Notes: generated by a model from the sequence alone, not told the origin. Counted from the first letter of the stretch, positions 33,585 through 43,905 are shown. The stretch: DNA of 64,000 nt from Phycisphaerales bacterium (GCA_020639115.1 JACKHG010000003.1:124001-188000), one strand, 5' to 3'. Numbers and translations are program-made.

Positions 33585-36557
33585 TTACGGCGCCTGCTGG
33601 AGCAGTTGAAAGTCCACGAGATCGACATCCACGTCGGTGTCGAAATCGACGTCAGCGCACTCGGGCAGCAGGTATCCGCCGCCGGGTCCGCTCAGGCAGT
33701 TGACGAGGTCCACGATCGTGGGCGTCGGGGGCAGCACGCCGAAGAACGTGACGACGGCGTCCATCAGTTCGCTGCGCCGCGCCGCGTTCGTGATCGTCTC
33801 GAACGGGAACCCGAAGTTCACGACCTTGAAAGCTCCGTCGTAAACCACGGCGGCGTTGCCGCCGGAGCCGCCGACGTAGGTCAGCGCGACCGTGCTGCCG
33901 CCGAACGGGGCGAGCTGATCGGGATACTCCGTATCGTAGTACAGCGTGCCGTCATCGAAGCTGAACGCGCCGATGCCGGCGAAGATCGAGCCCGCGGAAA
34001 CCGCCACGTTGTACGTGTTGGCGTCGTCGCCCGCGTAGTTCGCCTTCAACTCGTTGTTGTAGAACGACGCGCCGTTGCCCTGGGCGTCCAGGTCCCAGCC
34101 GATCTCGGCGCCGCTCACGAAGAGGTTGCCGCCGCCGTTCAGGTACGCCGTGACCCGCGACTGCTCCGTGGCGTCGAAGGTGTGATCGGCTGTGGATTCC
34201 TCGCCCAGCATCCAGACGACCGCACCGTAGTCGCCGAGCGCGACGTCGTTGAGAATGACGTTGTCGTTCTCGCATGAATCGAAATACGCACCGGCGTCGG
34301 CGAGCGCGTCCGCGTGCTGGACGACGTAGTCGAACGAGTTCACCTTGCGCAGGATCGGCCGGCGCTGCGTGCCCACGCCGGGCAGCGTCTGCCGGGGATC
34401 CTGGCTGCGTCCGACGCGATCGAAGCCGTTGACGATGAGGTAGCCGGCGGTTCCGCTGCTGGAGCGGCGGACGGCGACCGTCGCGGACGGCATCGACTCG
34501 CCGCCGGCGTTGTACGCCGCGACGCGGAAGAACGTCGTCGTATGCGCGGGCACGTCCAGGAGCGTTGTGGAGAGCACGTTGCCCACGTCGGTGCCGGCGT
34601 CGAAGCCGTAGCCGTTGGTGGACCGGTAAACACGATACCCCGTGGCGGCGCCACCGTAGGCCTCACCGGTCACCGGCGCGTCCCACGAGATCACGACCCC
34701 CCCGGTGCCGTTGTGCACGGCGCGAACGTGCCGCGGCTCGGTGGGCAGGAAGTTCAGGGCAATAGCGCTGCCGGGCAGCGTGTGGAGAAACTTGACGATG
34801 CCCTGGATGCTGGATCGGGCGACCGCGTTGCGGACCTTGGGATCGAGCAGCAGCGCCGCGTCCTCGGCGTTGTCGTGGAAAGCCACCTCGAGGATGGTCG
34901 CGTCGAACTCGTTGCTGTTGTTGCTGGTGCTGATGGCGCCGAATGCCCCATTGTACGGGTTGGTCCGGCTGCCCCAGGTGTACTCGAACTCGCTCCCGTC
35001 GAGGATCTGCATGTCCTGCTCGATCTCGTCGCCGAGGATCGTCGCGTACTCCGTCTGGTAGGTCGTCGGGCTTCCGGTGACGAGCGCGACGGTGCCCTTG
35101 GTGGTACCGCTGCCGGCGTTGCTGTGGAACTCGATGTAGATGCGCCGCCAGCGGTCCGCGTTGACGTCAGTCTCGTTCATCTCCTTGCCCCAGCGGGCAC
35201 CGGTTCCGACGTTGTCGTCGTCATCATCGGTGCAGCAGTTGTAGATGTTGGAGGGCATGCCCACGGCGTTGTGCGCCGTCTCCGACTCCGCCCAGTAGCG
35301 CTGGGCTTCCTCATCGCGCGGATAGCCGCTCACCGTTCCCGGACCGGCGCCGACCACGTCGCCGATGCCGTTGCCGAAGCGAATCCCGTCGGCGATGACG
35401 TTGCCGCCGTCCGCGGACTGGTTGCTGATCTCCACGTATCCGGCGGTACCGGCGTCGAAGTAGTAGGTGCCGAGCCAGACCCAGCCGCGGCCCACCATCC
35501 GGTGATCCACGACGACCTCCGTCGTGCCACCGCTGTGCGTGACGCGGTAGTGCTGCGTCGTGCGGTTACTGCTGTTGAGCACCCACGTGTAGACGGGATA
35601 GAAGCCTGCCTCCGGTAGATTGGGCGTGTACCGCGCCGTCGCGGTCTCCGTTGCCGACGTGGCGGCGAACCGGTAGGCCACGCCGCTGTTGGTGACGCCG
35701 TTCTCGTAGTACGGACTGGAACTGCTGTTCGTCCACCCGCCGGTGTAGGTCACGCCCGGGTCGTCCTGATCGAGCACGACCTCGATCGGTTGATAGCCGA
35801 TCGGGCGGAACGCGACGACCGTGGCGCCGGCATTGAACGCGTAATTCACGAAGTAGTTGAGCTGATCCAGGTTGCCGTAATCCTCGATCATGTTCAGCAG
35901 CAGCGGGCGCTGCAGGAACCAGGAGGAGGAACCCGCGGTCCAGCCGTGGCCCGCGGTGGCATAGACGACGACGCCGGAGAGGGCGCCTTCCGGTTGATGA
36001 CCGGCGTTGCCCACGGGGCCGGTGCGCGTCGTCGGCGCTGCCGCCGCGCTTGCGTTCAGCGGCTGGGCTGGTGCGGCATCCTCGACGAGACGCACGTACT
36101 GCGGAGCGGTGGTCGAGAAGCGGAAATCGTCGAGCGGGCGATAGTCACCCGCGCTGCCGATGCGGGCGCGAATGACGGCGCCGGCAGTGTCCCCGTCCTC
36201 TGCGGCGACCTGCGCGAGCGTTTCGGCCAGGGTGTCCGCCCGACCGTCGGCCAGAAACGCATCCGGCGTCCCACTGGGAAAAGTCAAGTCGATGCGGCAC
36301 ACCTGGTCGGCCCACTCGGCGCGATCGACGACGGTGCCCTCGGGAACGAACGCTGCGTCCGTCACGTCGCCGGCGAGCGCGTTGGTGGCCACGGTCACGC
36401 GCGCCATCGGGCCGGCCGCGTGCGCCTCCGCGAGTGCCGCCGCGACGCGCGCAGGCACAGCGGCGCGCACGGGCATGCCGAGGGTCAGGGTGACGAGTAG
36501 ACCAGCAGCCAATCCCAGGATGGGCGATCGCCCCTGGTGGCGGGTCGGCGGATTCAT
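33585..36557 (-). CDS. N-acetylmuramoyl-L-alanine amidase split by golvesin-like domain
   Basis: 990 residues from ATG 36557 (AAGGAG 9 nt upstream) with a signal peptide. An amidase_3-like fold is interrupted. The first half has GHGW (His204) and EDYGNLDQ. A golvesin C-terminal-like beta domain fills about 257-395 (GVTYTGGWTN, NVIADGIRFG). The second half has FHSNA (His478) and Glu557 in LEVAFHDN. Such enzymes cut the bond between muramic acid and the stem peptide. The second zinc ligand, normally Glu, appears as Gln in FLQRP, so activity is uncertain. A fibronectin III domain (about 605-700) and a further beta domain lead to a dockerin-like tail with CLSGPG. It is a probable surface wall-binding or wall-cutting protein. 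Confidence 0.82.
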   Translation of the reverse strand: MNPPTRHQGRSPILGLAAGLLVTLTLGMPVRAAVPARVAAALAEAHAAGPMARVTVATNALAGDVTDAAFVPEGTVVDRAEWADQVCRIDLTFPSGTPDAFLADGRADTLAETLAQVAAEDGDTAGAVIRARIGSAGDYRPLDDFRFSTTAPQYVRLVEDAAPAQPLNASAAAAPTTRTGPVGNAGHQPEGALSGVVVYATAGHGWTAGSSSWFLQRPLLLNMIEDYGNLDQLNYFVNYAFNAGATVVAFRPIGYQPIEVVLDQDDPGVTYTGGWTNSSSSPYYENGVTNSGVAYRFAATSATETATARYTPNLPEAGFYPVYTWVLNSSNRTTQHYRVTHSGGTTEVVVDHRMVGRGWVWLGTYYFDAGTAGYVEISNQSADGGNVIADGIRFGNGIGDVVGAGPGTVSGYPRDEEAQRYWAESETAHNAVGMPSNIYNCCTDDDDDNVGTGARWGKEMNETDVNADRWRRIYIEFHSNAGSGTTKGTVALVTGSPTTYQTEYATILGDEIEQDMQILDGSEFEYTWGSRTNPYNGAFGAISTSNNSNEFDATILEVAFHDNAEDAALLLDPKVRNAVARSSIQGIVKFLHTLPGSAIALNFLPTEPRHVRAVHNGTGGVVISWDAPVTGEAYGGAATGYRVYRSTNGYGFDAGTDVGNVLSTTLLDVPAHTTTFFRVAAYNAGGESMPSATVAVRRSSSGTAGYLIVNGFDRVGRSQDPRQTLPGVGTQRRPILRKVNSFDYVVQHADALADAGAYFDSCENDNVILNDVALGDYGAVVWMLGEESTADHTFDATEQSRVTAYLNGGGNLFVSGAEIGWDLDAQGNGASFYNNELKANYAGDDANTYNVAVSAGSIFAGIGAFSFDDGTLYYDTEYPDQLAPFGGSTVALTYVGGSGGNAAVVYDGAFKVVNFGFPFETITNAARRSELMDAVVTFFGVLPPTPTIVDLVNCLSGPGGGYLLPECADVDFDTDVDVDLVDFQLLQQAP

Positions 36558-36755
36558 CGGTCGGACTCCTTCCGGGGATCGTTGCGGATTGCGGGTCAAT
36601 CGGAGGCACGTGGCGGAATCAACGGGTACCCCTGCCCGCCGGCGGCTCGAGCCGCTTCCGCACGTGCACATTGTATTCATTTTCTGCATCTGGGTAAATC
36701 CAGCATCAGCGCCGACCGTTCGTGTCGGCGATGTTTCCGCCGCCGCGGAACATCC

Positions 36756-36790
36756 AAAAAAAGGCGGGCCGCCTGGTCGGGCGGCCCGCC
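36756..36790 (-). terminator. Intrinsic terminator of 1285-residue gene
   Basis: On the minus strand an 11-bp perfect GC stem with a 6-nt loop is followed directly by TTTTTTT (complement of 36756-36762). It lies 37 bp past the gene stop. Confidence 0.9.
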
Positions 36791-36827
36791 GATAATGACA
36801 CAGCGCGACGCTCGTCGCCTGAACCTC

Positions 36828-39800
36828 CTACGGGTTGAAGAAGAACTGGAAGTAGGAGAAGTCGTTCAGATCGACATCGCCATCCGTATCCGCGTCGAAC
36901 ACCTGCGTACAGACGACCGAGCAGACGAAGCCCGTCTTCGGATCGGGCACCTGACCCGGACCGGAGAGGCAGTCCTCGAAGTACTTGAAGTCATCGAGGT
37001 CCACGTCGCCGTCGTTGTCGTAGTCACCGTTGGTGCCGGGCGTGTGCGGCTTGAGCACCATCACGTTGTCGGCCAGGCCGAAGTTCATCGCCGTCACGCC
37101 GGCAATCGACGAGTACGGATCCATCTGGCCGATGCTGATGTTGCCGTCCAGATCAACCGGCGTACCGATGTTGCTGTCGATCGTGACGATCGTCGAGCCA
37201 TCGACCGCCCAACGGGCCTTCGACTCGAACGCGGTCAGGTCCACGCGGTGCCACGCCTCGCCGGCCGAACCGGGCAGCAGCGTGCCGGTCTGGGCGGGAT
37301 AGAGCGTTGCCTGCGCCGCGGGGGGCGTCGTCGTCGTGCCGAACAGGTTGGCAAAGAAGGTCGACGCATTGGTGTTGTTGGCCTCCGGTGCCGTCGTCGC
37401 CGCAGCGAACTGACCGCTCTCCGGGAACTGCTCGGCGGTGTCCTTGAACGCCTGCACGTCGCGGGTGGAACCACCCTCGCCCGTGACCGCGAACCAGGCG
37501 CCGTCACCGGCGCGAACGCTGGCCCCGCCAGTCGAGCCCCACTGGTTGACGGTGCCGCCGTTGTAGCCGACACCCATCGTCATCGCCTGCGTGGAACCCG
37601 CACCGCCGCCCGGGAAGGTCCCGTTGGCGTTGATCCACATGTCCATCACCAGGCGATAGCCATTCGAGGACATGAAGGAGAGCCCCGCCGGCGCGACCGT
37701 GACAGCCGCGGGCGACGCCGTCAAATCACCATTGTTCGCGTCCAGGCGCAGACCGAACGTCGTGCCGTCGGAACTGTTGGGCGCTGACGGAATGCCCGCG
37801 AGCGTACCGTAGTCCCAGGCGAAGGACGCGCTGGCGTCATCCAGCGTCGCGTCGTCGCGGACCGCAACCGTCCAGTCCGCCGAGGTATCCGTCTCGAAGT
37901 TGTCCTCGAACACGATCAGGCACATCGGCACCGAGACTTCCACGGCTGGGGAATTCGGACCCGTGACCGACGCAATCGTCTGGCGGGCGCGGACCAGGCT
38001 GCCCGCGGACAGGCCCGGACTGACCGGCACGATGACCGTGGAGGCCGAGGAGGCCGACACGTCGAGACTGCCGTTGGAATTGCCATCCGTGATGATCTCG
38101 ATCAGATCGGCGTCGGGATGCACGCCGGAAACGGTCACCGAGGTGTCGCCGGGGAGCAGCGGCCCCTCGACGGTCACCGCGGGTACCCCGACGGTGACAC
38201 TCGCGGACGCGTCGGATTCGCCGCCACCGATGGTCTGCGTCGCGACGATGTCCCAGCCATCGACGAGTGCCGCGACTTCCGTGATCGGCACGGTGACCGG
38301 GTCAGTCGCCGGATTGGACACGCTGCCCAGCAGCGTCAGCGAGCCGTTGTCATCGCGGTAGACGGCAGCCGCGGTGGCCAGGCCCACGTTGAGGTTGCTG
38401 ACGTCGACCGCGGTCTGCCCGGGCACCAGCGGTCCATCGACCGTCGGGGCGGGCGTCGTGACGATGGTCGTCGCCGAGAGGCAGCTCTCGGTGCCGCCCA
38501 CGGTCTGCGTGGTCGCCAGGCTGTCGCCATGGCTGAGCGCCGGCACACTGATCGTGGCTGTGTTGTCGGTGAAGACGCCGGCACCGTTGGTGGAATACTC
38601 CATGCCGTCGACGAAGACCGACACCGACGTCGCGTTGGAGTCGATGTCCACGACCGTCACCACGTCATCGCCCGGCAGGTAGCTGCCGTCGATCGTCGGG
38701 GACGATACCGTGTTGGCGGGGCCGAACGGGATCGCCGTGCTCCCCACCGTTACCGACACGTTGTCGATGAGCATCGCCGGCCCGTTGTTGCTGAAGCCCT
38801 GGCCGATGATCAGGAAGTTGTACGGATTCGTGTTGGGACGCGGCACACCCGCGGGCCAGAGGGGCACGCCGTTGGTGTCGACCGGATTGGCCAAGGCACC
38901 ATCGATGTAGTAGTTGATGGTGTCGGACTTGATCTCGATCTGCATCTCGTGCCACGTGTCGCCGACGCGGGCGACGCCGGTGTTGGCGACGTTGCCCTGG
39001 TTGCCGGCGAAGAACCCGTTGGTCGGGGTGTCGTCGCGCAGCAGAATGTTGTACTCGTTGAGCGTCTGCGGCAGCGGGATCGTGCTGGGCCCGTTCTCGA
39101 GGATGATGCCCGTCGTGCCCTCCAGGCGGGCGGCTGAACTCGCCGAGAAATCGCCCGCGAAGCGCGCCAGTTCGAAGCGGAAACGCGCGCCGAAGCTGCT
39201 CGCGCCGCGGTGCTGGTATTGCCAGGTCACCTTGAGCGGATCGGCGTCGGTGCCGTTGACGGAGCCGATGAAGCGGTAGGCACGGGCGCCGTCGGAGTTG
39301 GGGGGATTGTCCTCCATCGCCACGTTCTCACAACTCGCGGCGCTGTTCTGCACCAGCCGGATGCGTGCCTCCGGCGGCGTGGTGTTGTTGATCGAGTTCG
39401 ACCAGACCTGGTTGAACTGCGCCTGGTCGGCGTAGCTGTCGAAGTTGTCCGCGAAAATCACGCCCGGCTCGAAGACGGTCACCGGTGCGGAGAACGGACT
39501 CTTGACGCCGCTGCGATCCTGCCGGGCCGTAACGACGTCGCCGGCGGTGAACGAGAGACCGCTGAAGGTCGCCACGCCGTTGAGCAGCGAGTCCGGCGTG
39601 TCGTCCACCAGCGCTCCGTTGATGTAGAGGCCGATGGAACTCACGTCCGTGCCCGCACAGACGTCGTAGTCCGTGTTGACGGTGACCGCGGTATCCGTCG
39701 AGAAGATCGGCGGCACGACGCTCGGAGCGGCGATGAACGGATCCGGTACCGGCGCCTCGAACTCGACGTCGTCGATGTAGATGAAGAAGTACTCGGTGCT

Positions 39801-40685
39801 CGTGTCCGCGGGATCGTTGGTGAAGATGATCGACTCGAGTGTGCCGCGATTCACCCCATCCCCATTGGGATTCAGCGTGGCGTCGAGCATGCCGTCTCCG
39901 GCGGTATTCGTGCCGTCGCCGTTGTTCGCAAACCCGCGCGTTACCGCGGCGGACAGGTCGAACTCCACCTGTACGAAAGCGGAATCCTCGGGCGGCCACT
40001 CGTTGGTGGTGGCATGGAAGCGCTTGCCGCCGGGCGGGAAATCGATCAAGCCGTTGCTGTTGGCGGCGGGAATAACCTCGGACAGGGGCAGGTAGACGTA
40101 TTCCAGGTCACCGCCGCCGGTATCCGTCGCGCCCTGCGGCAGATTCTTGCCGGTCTCCCGGACGCCCAGGCACATCAGGATCGAGGCCGCGCCCGACTGG
40201 TCCTGGAAACCGATGGGGAAGTCCGGATCGACGTCACCCTCGAAGCTGAACGCCGTCACGGCCATCTTGAAGCGGACCTTGCCGGCCAGATGGATCGACG
40301 GCGTGGGCAGGTTGGGTACCGCCGAAGTTGTCGCACGCACGCCGGATGTCGTGACGCTCTCCGCCGGTGTCGCCCACGGGAAGTAGATCTCGTAGGCGTT
40401 GTCGTCGAGACACCCGGCTGAGCCGCCCGGACACCAGGTCTGCCCAAACACGGGCACGACCACCTGGGAATCGTCGTAGAGCACCTGCAAGCCGGTCTCG
40501 CCGATGACGATGCCCTTCGTCGAACCCGAATAGCGCGGCGGCTGGAACAGCACCGTGTCGCCTTGCACGTACCCTTCCTCATCCGAGAAGCCCGTCACGC
40601 ATTTGACGTACTGGGCCTGTGCGTCAGCAGCGAACCCGATCGCTACCGCTGCCAGAAGCAGCTTCCGTCCTCTTCCTTTGAACAT
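36828..40685 (-). CDS. Giant exported protein: Ig-like repeats and dockerin-like tail
   Basis: 1285 residues from ATG 40685 (AAGGAG 9 nt upstream) with a signal peptide ending ADAQAQ. The N-terminal 320 residues match no family I know. An Ig-like unit follows (about 322-405), then a concanavalin-like region (about 407-648, with IDNVSVTVGS at its end). Three tandem Ig-like repeats of about 85 residues (about 662-917) share PxVxGPLxPGDTxV starts. The shared beta module (about 922-1208; GIPSAPNSSDG, MDMWINANG, WFAVTGEGGS) and a dockerin-like pair with CLSGPG end it. No enzyme motif is seen. It is likely a surface adhesin or carbohydrate-binding scaffold, which is inference from domains only. Confidence 0.82.
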   Translation of the reverse strand: MFKGRGRKLLLAAVAIGFAADAQAQYVKCVTGFSDEEGYVQGDTVLFQPPRYSGSTKGIVIGETGLQVLYDDSQVVVPVFGQTWCPGGSAGCLDDNAYEIYFPWATPAESVTTSGVRATTSAVPNLPTPSIHLAGKVRFKMAVTAFSFEGDVDPDFPIGFQDQSGAASILMCLGVRETGKNLPQGATDTGGGDLEYVYLPLSEVIPAANSNGLIDFPPGGKRFHATTNEWPPEDSAFVQVEFDLSAAVTRGFANNGDGTNTAGDGMLDATLNPNGDGVNRGTLESIIFTNDPADTSTEYFFIYIDDVEFEAPVPDPFIAAPSVVPPIFSTDTAVTVNTDYDVCAGTDVSSIGLYINGALVDDTPDSLLNGVATFSGLSFTAGDVVTARQDRSGVKSPFSAPVTVFEPGVIFADNFDSYADQAQFNQVWSNSINNTTPPEARIRLVQNSAASCENVAMEDNPPNSDGARAYRFIGSVNGTDADPLKVTWQYQHRGASSFGARFRFELARFAGDFSASSAARLEGTTGIILENGPSTIPLPQTLNEYNILLRDDTPTNGFFAGNQGNVANTGVARVGDTWHEMQIEIKSDTINYYIDGALANPVDTNGVPLWPAGVPRPNTNPYNFLIIGQGFSNNGPAMLIDNVSVTVGSTAIPFGPANTVSSPTIDGSYLPGDDVVTVVDIDSNATSVSVFVDGMEYSTNGAGVFTDNTATISVPALSHGDSLATTQTVGGTESCLSATTIVTTPAPTVDGPLVPGQTAVDVSNLNVGLATAAAVYRDDNGSLTLLGSVSNPATDPVTVPITEVAALVDGWDIVATQTIGGGESDASASVTVGVPAVTVEGPLLPGDTSVTVSGVHPDADLIEIITDGNSNGSLDVSASSASTVIVPVSPGLSAGSLVRARQTIASVTGPNSPAVEVSVPMCLIVFEDNFETDTSADWTVAVRDDATLDDASASFAWDYGTLAGIPSAPNSSDGTTFGLRLDANNGDLTASPAAVTVAPAGLSFMSSNGYRLVMDMWINANGTFPGGGAGSTQAMTMGVGYNGGTVNQWGSTGGASVRAGDGAWFAVTGEGGSTRDVQAFKDTAEQFPESGQFAAATTAPEANNTNASTFFANLFGTTTTPPAAQATLYPAQTGTLLPGSAGEAWHRVDLTAFESKARWAVDGSTIVTIDSNIGTPVDLDGNISIGQMDPYSSIAGVTAMNFGLADNVMVLKPHTPGTNGDYDNDGDVDLDDFKYFEDCLSGPGQVPDPKTGFVCSVVCTQVFDADTDGDVDLNDFSYFQFFFNP

Positions 40686-41111
40686 GGGTGATGCTCCTTG
40701 ATCGAGAAAATTCCCTTGCCCCGTTGAATCGTCGCGTCCGCCCGCGCAGGCGTGCGTTTGCCTGCTCCGGCAGTCGATTCGAGATTGGCATTTCACTGCC
40801 GCGTGATGCTGACTGCGGTGCCTGCGCCCGGCCGGCCTTGCCGACCTCGAACCGTCGTGCCGCAGTCCGCACTACCCCGTACGCTCACGCCAACTCCGAC
40901 CCACGCCGGGCTGCCGCCGGACGTGTGCCCGCGTCAGCCCAATCGTCGGAAACAGGTGTTCCGCACGGCAGCGCGCGCATCGGCACATTCCGCCGTCAAC
41001 CGTAGTCCGACGACCCGTTTATTATGCTGGAATCGCGCGTCCGGAAACAACCCCCCAGCGTGATTGCGGCAGATGCCGCCGTCCGGCGGCGGAAAGCTAC
41101 GCCCAGGCGCC
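40686..41111. other. Spacer upstream of giant protein gene
   Basis: 426 bp with no gene. It holds the SD of the 1285-residue protein, a small hairpin (GCCGCC/GGCGGC, 41075-41090) past the amidase_2 gene, and one AT-rich promoter-like patch listed separately. Confidence 0.5.
41021..41050 (-). promoter_or_regulatory. Possible sigma70-like promoter
   Basis: On the minus strand TTGTTT and CATAAT are 18 nt apart in an otherwise GC-rich spacer. It is 336 nt upstream of the 1285-residue protein start, which would give a long leader. This is weak evidence. Confidence 0.25.
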
Positions 41112-42164
41112 CTACCGCTCCGGATTACCCCCGTGCATGCCGCGGGATACTACCCTATTTGTGTCGCCCTGTCGATGCAACGCGCGGTGGACGCCACGCA
41201 TCAGACGATCCCAGTCGAGCGCCGGGCCGGGGTCGATCTTCCGCGTCGTGATGTGGTAATGACCCAGCACGCCGCTGAACTGCGCGAGCTCCTCGTCGCT
41301 CAGCGCGGAGGTCCGCAACGCACCCTCCGCATCACGCGGATAGTCCGCCCGAATCCGCGGCAGCACCTGGCACAACGTCGCCGTCAGCTTGATCAGCGAT
41401 GCATACTGCGCGTCCGTCAGGTCGTACTGGCGATACTCCTTGCCCTGCACCTCGCCCACCACCGGCGCGTTCCGCGCCGGCCGCGCGACGAATCCCTTCG
41501 TGCGCATGCCACCGTCACCCAGCCAGCGCGGCAGCGTGACGTACGTGCGGCCGTCGGCGTCGTGACCGTACCACTTGTCCAGCGTGTTCATGTTCGGATA
41601 GGCGCCGATGTTGGCGATCTCGACCCCGACGCTGCGATCGTTGGCGGAACCCGCGTGCCAGGCCCGCTCCTTCAGATCGAGCGTCTGGTAGATCGTCCCG
41701 TCCAGGTCGAGCATGAAGTGCACGCTCAGCCCGCGCATGTCCTGCAGCACCTTGAAGCACTGCCGCGACACCCCGCACACGTCGTAGTGCAGCACGAACA
41801 GGTCGACGTACTCCTGCAGCTCGGGCAGTGACCACCCGTTCGACGCGACGTCGGCGGTCACCTCCGGCGGGAGGTGCCGGCGAAACGTGCCGTAGCGCTG
41901 CGCCGACGGATTCTTGCCCGCCTTCGCAGGATAAACCTCGTCGGGCTTGAAGTGGCAGTGGGCGCGGTACGCGTCGTAGCCGCCGCGATCCGTCCAGAGC
42001 ACCACCGGCGCGCCCGTGTGGTAGAGGTGCCCGCAGACCATGATCTCGTCGCCGGCCCGCGCCAGCGGTTCGCCGGGTTCGCCAAAATGGGCGTGGGGTT
42101 GCTGGCACCCGCCGAGCAGCAGTGCCGCGCCGATGAGTGCAGCCGGGGCGATTCGTCTGAGCAT
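41112..42164 (-). CDS. Amidase_2 lipoprotein (AmiD-like)
   Basis: 350 residues from ATG 42164 with AAGGAT upstream. The signal peptide ends in a lipobox LGGC, so it is a lipoprotein. The amidase_2 zinc site is seen in FVLHYDVCG, RAWHAGSANDRSVGVEIAN and the C-terminal ITTRKIDPGPALDW. The family cuts N-acetylmuramoyl-L-alanine bonds in periplasmic peptidoglycan fragments, as E. coli AmiD does. Two inserts near residues 200-240 make it longer than AmiD. It lies 35 bp after the dacB-like gene on the same strand, so the two wall enzymes are probably co-expressed. Confidence 0.88.
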   Translation of the reverse strand: MLRRIAPAALIGAALLLGGCQQPHAHFGEPGEPLARAGDEIMVCGHLYHTGAPVVLWTDRGGYDAYRAHCHFKPDEVYPAKAGKNPSAQRYGTFRRHLPPEVTADVASNGWSLPELQEYVDLFVLHYDVCGVSRQCFKVLQDMRGLSVHFMLDLDGTIYQTLDLKERAWHAGSANDRSVGVEIANIGAYPNMNTLDKWYGHDADGRTYVTLPRWLGDGGMRTKGFVARPARNAPVVGEVQGKEYRQYDLTDAQYASLIKLTATLCQVLPRIRADYPRDAEGALRTSALSDEELAQFSGVLGHYHITTRKIDPGPALDWDRLMRGVHRALHRQGDTNRVVSRGMHGGNPER

Positions 42165-42199
42165 GGGATCACATCCTTCTGCGGAAAGTTTCGCGCGGA

Positions 42200-43735
42200 T
42201 CACGAGGATTTCTTGACGGTCGCCACGGGGCGCTCCTGCGGCAATAGTTCGGGCCAGTCGACGAGTACCCGGCAGACATCATCCTGGATGGCGTTGAACG
42301 GCGCCACGCTGCCGGGAATCCCGTTGAAAATGATCGAAAAGCACAGCCAGTCGCCGCGGCGGGTCTGGACGTAGCCACTCAGGGCGCGCACCCCGCGGAT
42401 GTAGCCGGTCTTGGCGTGCACGCGGCCGCGCAGGTCGCGCATCCGTCCGCGCAGCGTGCCCTCGCCGCCTGGTTCGGCCAGCGCCGCGCGGTACGCGTCG
42501 CCGTCGGGATGGTGGTACATCGCCGCGAGCACGTCGCTGATGATCCGGACGGTGACGCGGTTGTCGCGGCTGAGGCCGGATCCGTCCGCCCCCACGAACG
42601 CGGAATCGTCGATGCCTTGGCGGCGCAGAAACGCCCGCGCGGCGGCTTCGCCGGCAGCCCACGAGCCGGGCACGGTCCGCCCCTGCTTCGCCAGGTAGGC
42701 CGCACCGCTGAGCTTGCAGAGGCACTCGGCAAAGAGGTTCTGGCTGCTCTTGAGAATTCGCCAGAGCACGTCACGCATCGCGGAGCGATGAACCGCGACG
42801 ATCGTGTCTTCCGCCGGAGGCATGATCCCGCCGAGCGGTTCGGCCTCGGCTTGCACGCCGCCGCCCAGCGCCACGCCGTTGCTGGTGAGGTGGACGCGCA
42901 GGGCGTCCGCGAAAAAAGCCGCCGGGTCTGTGACTGGCTTGCTGGGCAAGGCGCGGCGCTGCGTGCAACCGCCCCCGAGCACCAGCACGTCCGCGTGCGC
43001 CAGGCGGTCCAGCGTCGGTGGGGCGTCGCTGCCCGACGTGCACGCGTTGACCACGCTGACCGCGTCCACCGGCGGCACCAGCGTGTAGCCCGCGGGCGCC
43101 CCGTCGTCGGTTGGAAAAACAGTCACGTCGACGCAGTTGTCGTTGAAGTTGAGGCCGGACACCGGTGCGGCGTACCAGTAAACCAGATCGTCGTGCGCCC
43201 AGCTCGGATGGATCGTCTCGTTGTCCAGCGCATAGGGGTAATAGCGCAGCCCGCCCGGAATGGACGTGAGCCCGCGGCGCTTCAGTTCCGCGGCCCAGTC
43301 GGCCAGCACGCTCGTCGTCGTGCGCCCGTACTGGCGGGCGATCTTGGCGTCACCGATGGCGGGATCGCCGGTCCCCTCGAGCCAGAGATTCTCGCCGTCG
43401 TAGGCGAGGTACGTCGCGAACTCGTGGTCGGCGCCGAAGAGGTCGAGGCCGACCGCCGCGGTGATCAGCTTCATGTTGCTCGCGGGCATCACCGGCGCAT
43501 CGATGTTATCGGCGTAAAGCTCGCGGCCCGTGGCGAGATCGATGACCCGCGCCGACACCCGCGCGCCCGACGCGTCCTCCCGATGCAGAATCGGCTCGAG
43601 CCGCGCGGCGAGTTGGGCGTCCCGGATGCGCGCCGCGCTCGTGCAGGACGCCAGCGCCGGCAGCAGCAAACAACAGGTCACCAGGCCGGCGCGGCGCACT
43701 TTCGCACGGAGATGTTTTCGAATCATGTCGGGCAT
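42200..43735 (-). CDS. dacB: D-alanyl-D-alanine carboxypeptidase/endopeptidase (PBP4, S13)
   Basis: 511 residues from ATG 43735; an ATG at 43726 is equally possible and neither has a good SD. A lipobox LASC predicts a lipoprotein, unusual for PBP4, which is normally a soluble periplasmic protein. Catalytic motifs are SNMK (SxxK, in MPASNMKLIT), SQN (in SSQNLFAE) and KTG (in HAKTGYIRG). DGSGLSRDN is also typical of S13. It trims D-Ala or cuts D-Ala-mDAP cross-links. It is followed on the same strand by the AmiD-like gene and diverges from the FG-GAP/ASPIC gene. Confidence 0.9.
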   Translation of the reverse strand: MPDMIRKHLRAKVRRAGLVTCCLLLPALASCTSAARIRDAQLAARLEPILHREDASGARVSARVIDLATGRELYADNIDAPVMPASNMKLITAAVGLDLFGADHEFATYLAYDGENLWLEGTGDPAIGDAKIARQYGRTTTSVLADWAAELKRRGLTSIPGGLRYYPYALDNETIHPSWAHDDLVYWYAAPVSGLNFNDNCVDVTVFPTDDGAPAGYTLVPPVDAVSVVNACTSGSDAPPTLDRLAHADVLVLGGGCTQRRALPSKPVTDPAAFFADALRVHLTSNGVALGGGVQAEAEPLGGIMPPAEDTIVAVHRSAMRDVLWRILKSSQNLFAECLCKLSGAAYLAKQGRTVPGSWAAGEAAARAFLRRQGIDDSAFVGADGSGLSRDNRVTVRIISDVLAAMYHHPDGDAYRAALAEPGGEGTLRGRMRDLRGRVHAKTGYIRGVRALSGYVQTRRGDWLCFSIIFNGIPGSVAPFNAIQDDVCRVLVDWPELLPQERPVATVKKSS

Positions 43736-43905
43736 GACCGTGCACGCTAACCGGAAGCGCGCGGGAACGCCAGCAGCCGCCGGTGCAACGCGACCCTTGC
43801 ACCGCGCTGCGGCGGATCGATATGATGCACCGTCGGGGCCTGCCGGACCGGAGAATCCTGCGAGGGAACACTCGGCATCACTGCGCCCGAGCAAGGAGCC
43901 AAAAG

